Of a stretch of 64,000 nt of DNA, positions 63,000-64,000 are shown piece by piece. Made by a program: the position numbers and the translations under genes. Positions within the stretch are counted from its first letter, which is position 1. Each line of letters opens with the position of its first letter. Origin of the DNA: Plebeiibacterium sediminum (lineage in GTDB: Bacteria; Bacteroidota; Bacteroidia; Bacteroidales; Marinilabiliaceae); assembly GCF_026013605.1 (NCBI RefSeq), contig NZ_JAPDPJ010000005.1, positions 62,001 to 126,000 of the forward strand, written 5' to 3'. The notes below the pieces were generated by a model. That model searched no databases. It worked only from the letters and a program-made list of their open reading frames with translations, and had not been told where the DNA came from.

Positions 63000-63005
63000 C
63001 CTCCT
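63000..63005 (-). promoter_or_regulatory. Perfect Shine-Dalgarno site of infC
   Basis: The minus strand reads AGGAGG with an 8-base spacer to the ATA start at 62991. This full-strength site is unusual for Bacteroidota. Confidence 0.8.
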
Positions 63006-63028
63006 ATAATTAATTAATATTAAACTGT

Positions 63029-64000
63029 TTACTTATTATCTATTGCAGAAAGTTGTTCTTCAACTTCCTTATTTATAAAGCTTATAAATTGTTCTATTTC
63101 CATTGAGCCCTGGTCTCCATCGCCTTGCTTACGCACAGATACTGAATTTGTTTCAGCTTCTTTTTCTCCTACGATAAGTAAGAAAGGAATCCTTTTAAGC
63201 TCATTATCACGTATTTTACGACCAATCTTCTCGTTTCGGTCATCTAAAACGGTGCGAATATCGGAATTATTCAGGACATTTGAAACTTTTTTAGCGTAAT
63301 CATTAAATTTTTCGCTAATTGGTAGAACTACCACTTGCTCAGGAGTTAACCATAACGGGAATTTTCCTGCGGTATGTTCTATTAATACGGCCACAAAACG
63401 TTCCATACTTCCGAATGGAGCTCTGTGAATCATTACGGGACGATGTTTTTCACCATCAGAGCCCATATACTCTAATTCAAAGCGCTCAGGTAAGTTATAG
63501 TCAACCTGAATGGTACCCAACTGCCATTTACGACCAATAGCATCACGAACCATAAAGTCTAATTTAGGACCGTAGAAGGCGGCTTCTCCATATTCAACTA
63601 TGGTTTCCATGCCTCTTTCCTGACAAGCTTCAATAATGGCGCTTTCTGCTTTTTCCCAGTTTTCTTCGCTACCAATATATTTTTCTCTGTTTTCTTTATC
63701 TCTTAAAGAAACCTGAGTAATAAAATCATTAAAGTCTAAAGCTTTAAAAATGTAAAGAATAATATCAATTACTTTTTTAAACTCATCTTTTAACTGATCC
63801 GGAGTACAGAAAATATGTGCATCATCCTGAGTAAATCCTCTAACCCTGGTTAGTCCGTGTAACTCACCACTTTGCTCATAACGATAAACAGTACCAAATT
63901 CAGCCATACGAATAGGTAAATCCTTGTATGAAACAGGTTTTACTTTGAATATCTCACAGTGGTGAGGACAGTTCATTGGTTTAAGTAAAAATTCTTCACC
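63029..64000 (-). CDS. thrS: Threonyl-tRNA synthetase, C-terminal part
   Basis: Partial gene: 323 residues run from the right edge to the stop at 63029, starting in frame [15 protein letters not shown]. They include class II motifs: [11 protein letters not shown], the motif 2 segment [27 protein letters not shown], and motif 3 [26 protein letters not shown], then the anticodon-binding domain ([35 protein letters not shown]). The N-terminal TGS and editing domains lie beyond the edge. It precedes infC in the usual order and charges tRNA-Thr. Confidence 0.96.
   Translation of the reverse strand, partial: GEEFLLKPMNCPHHCEIFKVKPVSYKDLPIRMAEFGTVYRYEQSGELHGLTRVRGFTQDDAHIFCTPDQLKDEFKKVIDIILYIFKALDFNDFITQVSLRDKENREKYIGSEENWEKAESAIIEACQERGMETIVEYGEAAFYGPKLDFMVRDAIGRKWQLGTIQVDYNLPERFELEYMGSDGEKHRPVMIHRAPFGSMERFVAVLIEHTAGKFPLWLTPEQVVVLPISEKFNDYAKKVSNVLNNSDIRTVLDDRNEKIGRKIRDNELKRIPFLLIVGEKEAETNSVSVRKQGDGDQGSMEIEQFISFINKEVEEQLSAIDNK

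Overview
The window looks like chromosomal DNA of a low-GC Bacteroidota, most probably a marine or anaerobic Bacteroidales/Marinilabiliales-type bacterium. The evidence is a subtilisin with a C-terminal type IX secretion sorting domain, DUF3667 and DUF6588-type families, many lipoproteins, SPOR proteins, a cysteate synthase-type enzyme of the kind linked to sulfonolipids, -7 promoter elements of the Bacteroidota form TAnnTTTG, and a general lack of Shine-Dalgarno sites. The placement below phylum is inference. No rRNA, tRNA, CRISPR array, prophage or transposase gene was seen.

Layout. 1-2.2 kb (-): two thiamine-phosphate-synthase-like genes (the first cut by the window edge) and two tandem thioredoxins, one exported and one cytosolic. 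2.3-4.3 kb (+): CCA-adding enzyme and a SpoU/TrmH methyltransferase. 4.3-6.8 kb (-): a secreted endonuclease/exonuclease/phosphatase protein coupled to a beta-helix lipoprotein. 7-8.1 kb (+): AI-2E family transporter. 8.2-10.9 kb (-): an unusual membrane protein with six Trp-Met repeats, a coiled-coil membrane protein, and malate dehydrogenase. 11-16.7 kb (-): an efflux operon with adaptor, MacB-like permease, TolC and a second adaptor, but no ATPase gene. 16.9-23.1 kb (-): glmM, rluB, xseA, subtilisin, MORN-type protein. 23.2-25.8 kb (-): TauE, YeiH and LysR. 25.9-30.3 kb: DUF3667 protein, an orphan 151-residue ORF, a GH5 lipoprotein and an esterase. 30.4-32.3 kb (-): dnaK.

32.5-34.3 kb holds a block of nested palindromic repeats around one YcxB-like gene. 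34.4-41.4 kb holds small membrane and enzyme genes plus an M1 aminopeptidase lipoprotein. 41.5-46.1 kb (-) holds two copies of a SPOR-protein/outer-membrane-barrel gene pair. 46.4-51.7 kb: an M3 peptidase lipoprotein, and an orphan sugar-binding lipoprotein divergent from a methyl-accepting chemotaxis protein with a CheR-tether-like tail. 51.8-55.4 kb: PgpH-like HD phosphohydrolase, NlpC/P60 peptidase, Nudix hydrolase. 55.5-61.5 kb (-): wbqC, lapA-like, two signal peptidases, dapB and a cysteate synthase candidate. 61.7-64 kb (-): rplT, rpmI, infC, thrS (cut by the right edge).

Four themes stand out. Local gene duplication is frequent: ThiE-like pair, thioredoxins, efflux adaptors, SPOR/barrel modules and signal peptidases. 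Envelope and export functions dominate. Bacteroidota-type promoters can be read in front of several genes. Only two genes, infC and the Trp-Met repeat gene, were noted to have strong Shine-Dalgarno sequences; infC appears to start at an AUA codon.
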